The notes under the pieces are model-generated. The model was not told the origin of the DNA. It searched no databases and saw only the letters and a list, made by a program, of their open reading frames with translations. Position numbers and translations under genes: made by a program. A stretch of 6,065 nt of DNA, from assembly GCA_947461645.1 (NCBI GenBank), contig CANHMN010000113.1, positions 1-6,065 on the forward strand, read 5' to 3'. Source of the DNA: Chitinophagaceae bacterium (GTDB taxonomy: Bacteria > Bacteroidota > Bacteroidia > Chitinophagales > Chitinophagaceae). Within the stretch, counting starts at the first letter, position 1. Each line of letters opens with the position of its first letter. Below are positions 6,051-6,065 of the stretch, piece after piece.

Positions 6051-6065
6051 ATGCGGATTGTAAAA
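6051..6065 (+). CDS. Possible start of a rightward gene, five codons only
   Basis: An ATG at 6051 opens a frame reading MRIVK to the window edge. It is preceded by an A-rich leader (ACACTAAAAACACAA) like those before the two rightward genes here, again with no Shine-Dalgarno, and it would explain the long T-rich region as promoter and leader DNA. Five codons are too few to judge function or even coding status. Confidence 0.25.

Noticed and set aside
5611..6065. Replication origin or attachment site in the T-rich stretch
   Set aside because: I find no DnaA-box cluster (TTATNCACA type), no tRNA end and no integrase or replication gene; AT-richness alone is not enough.
1..6065. CRISPR array, insertion sequence or defence island
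   Set aside because: There are no spaced direct repeats, transposase, terminal inverted repeats or nuclease/toxin genes in the window.

Overview
The window looks like an ordinary chromosomal segment of a Bacteroidota bacterium, possibly of the Chitinophagales/Sphingobacteriales type, though the order is a guess. The evidence is an outer-membrane receptor with an N-terminal carboxypeptidase-regulatory-like domain and a PPFYRE barrel motif, a lipoprotein whose lipid-anchor Cys is followed by Asn/Asp-rich residues, AT-rich DNA, and A-rich leaders without a Shine-Dalgarno sequence before all five genes.

Left half (positions 1-3673, minus strand): three genes read right to left and probably form one operon. 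First is a TPR-repeat lipoprotein (3673 to 2828), then ribulose-phosphate 3-epimerase rpe (2756 to 2106). Eleven bases further on is a TonB-dependent outer-membrane receptor (2094 to beyond position 1). The receptor is open for 698 codons and loses its C-terminus at the window edge. Apart from the housekeeping pentose-phosphate enzyme, these are envelope proteins.

Middle (3674-3839): a 166-base divergent intergenic region that must drive the leftward operon and the rightward genes. It holds only weak matches to the Bacteroidota -7 promoter element.

Right half (plus strand): an exported six-repeat PD40/TolB-like beta-propeller protein (3840-4940) is followed after 52 bases by an unrecognised four-helix membrane protein (4993-5496). 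After the latter come several consecutive inverted repeats and a strong intrinsic terminator (5581-5610). The last 455 bases carry no convincing gene. They are T-rich on the plus strand, with repeated runs of exactly seven T, a perfect 12-base tandem repeat and several inverted repeats. An ATG at 6051 may begin a gene that lies almost wholly outside the window.

I see no mobile element, CRISPR array, tRNA, rRNA or defence system. The parts least explained by known families are the membrane protein, the hairpin cluster in its 3' region and the T-tract-rich terminal region.
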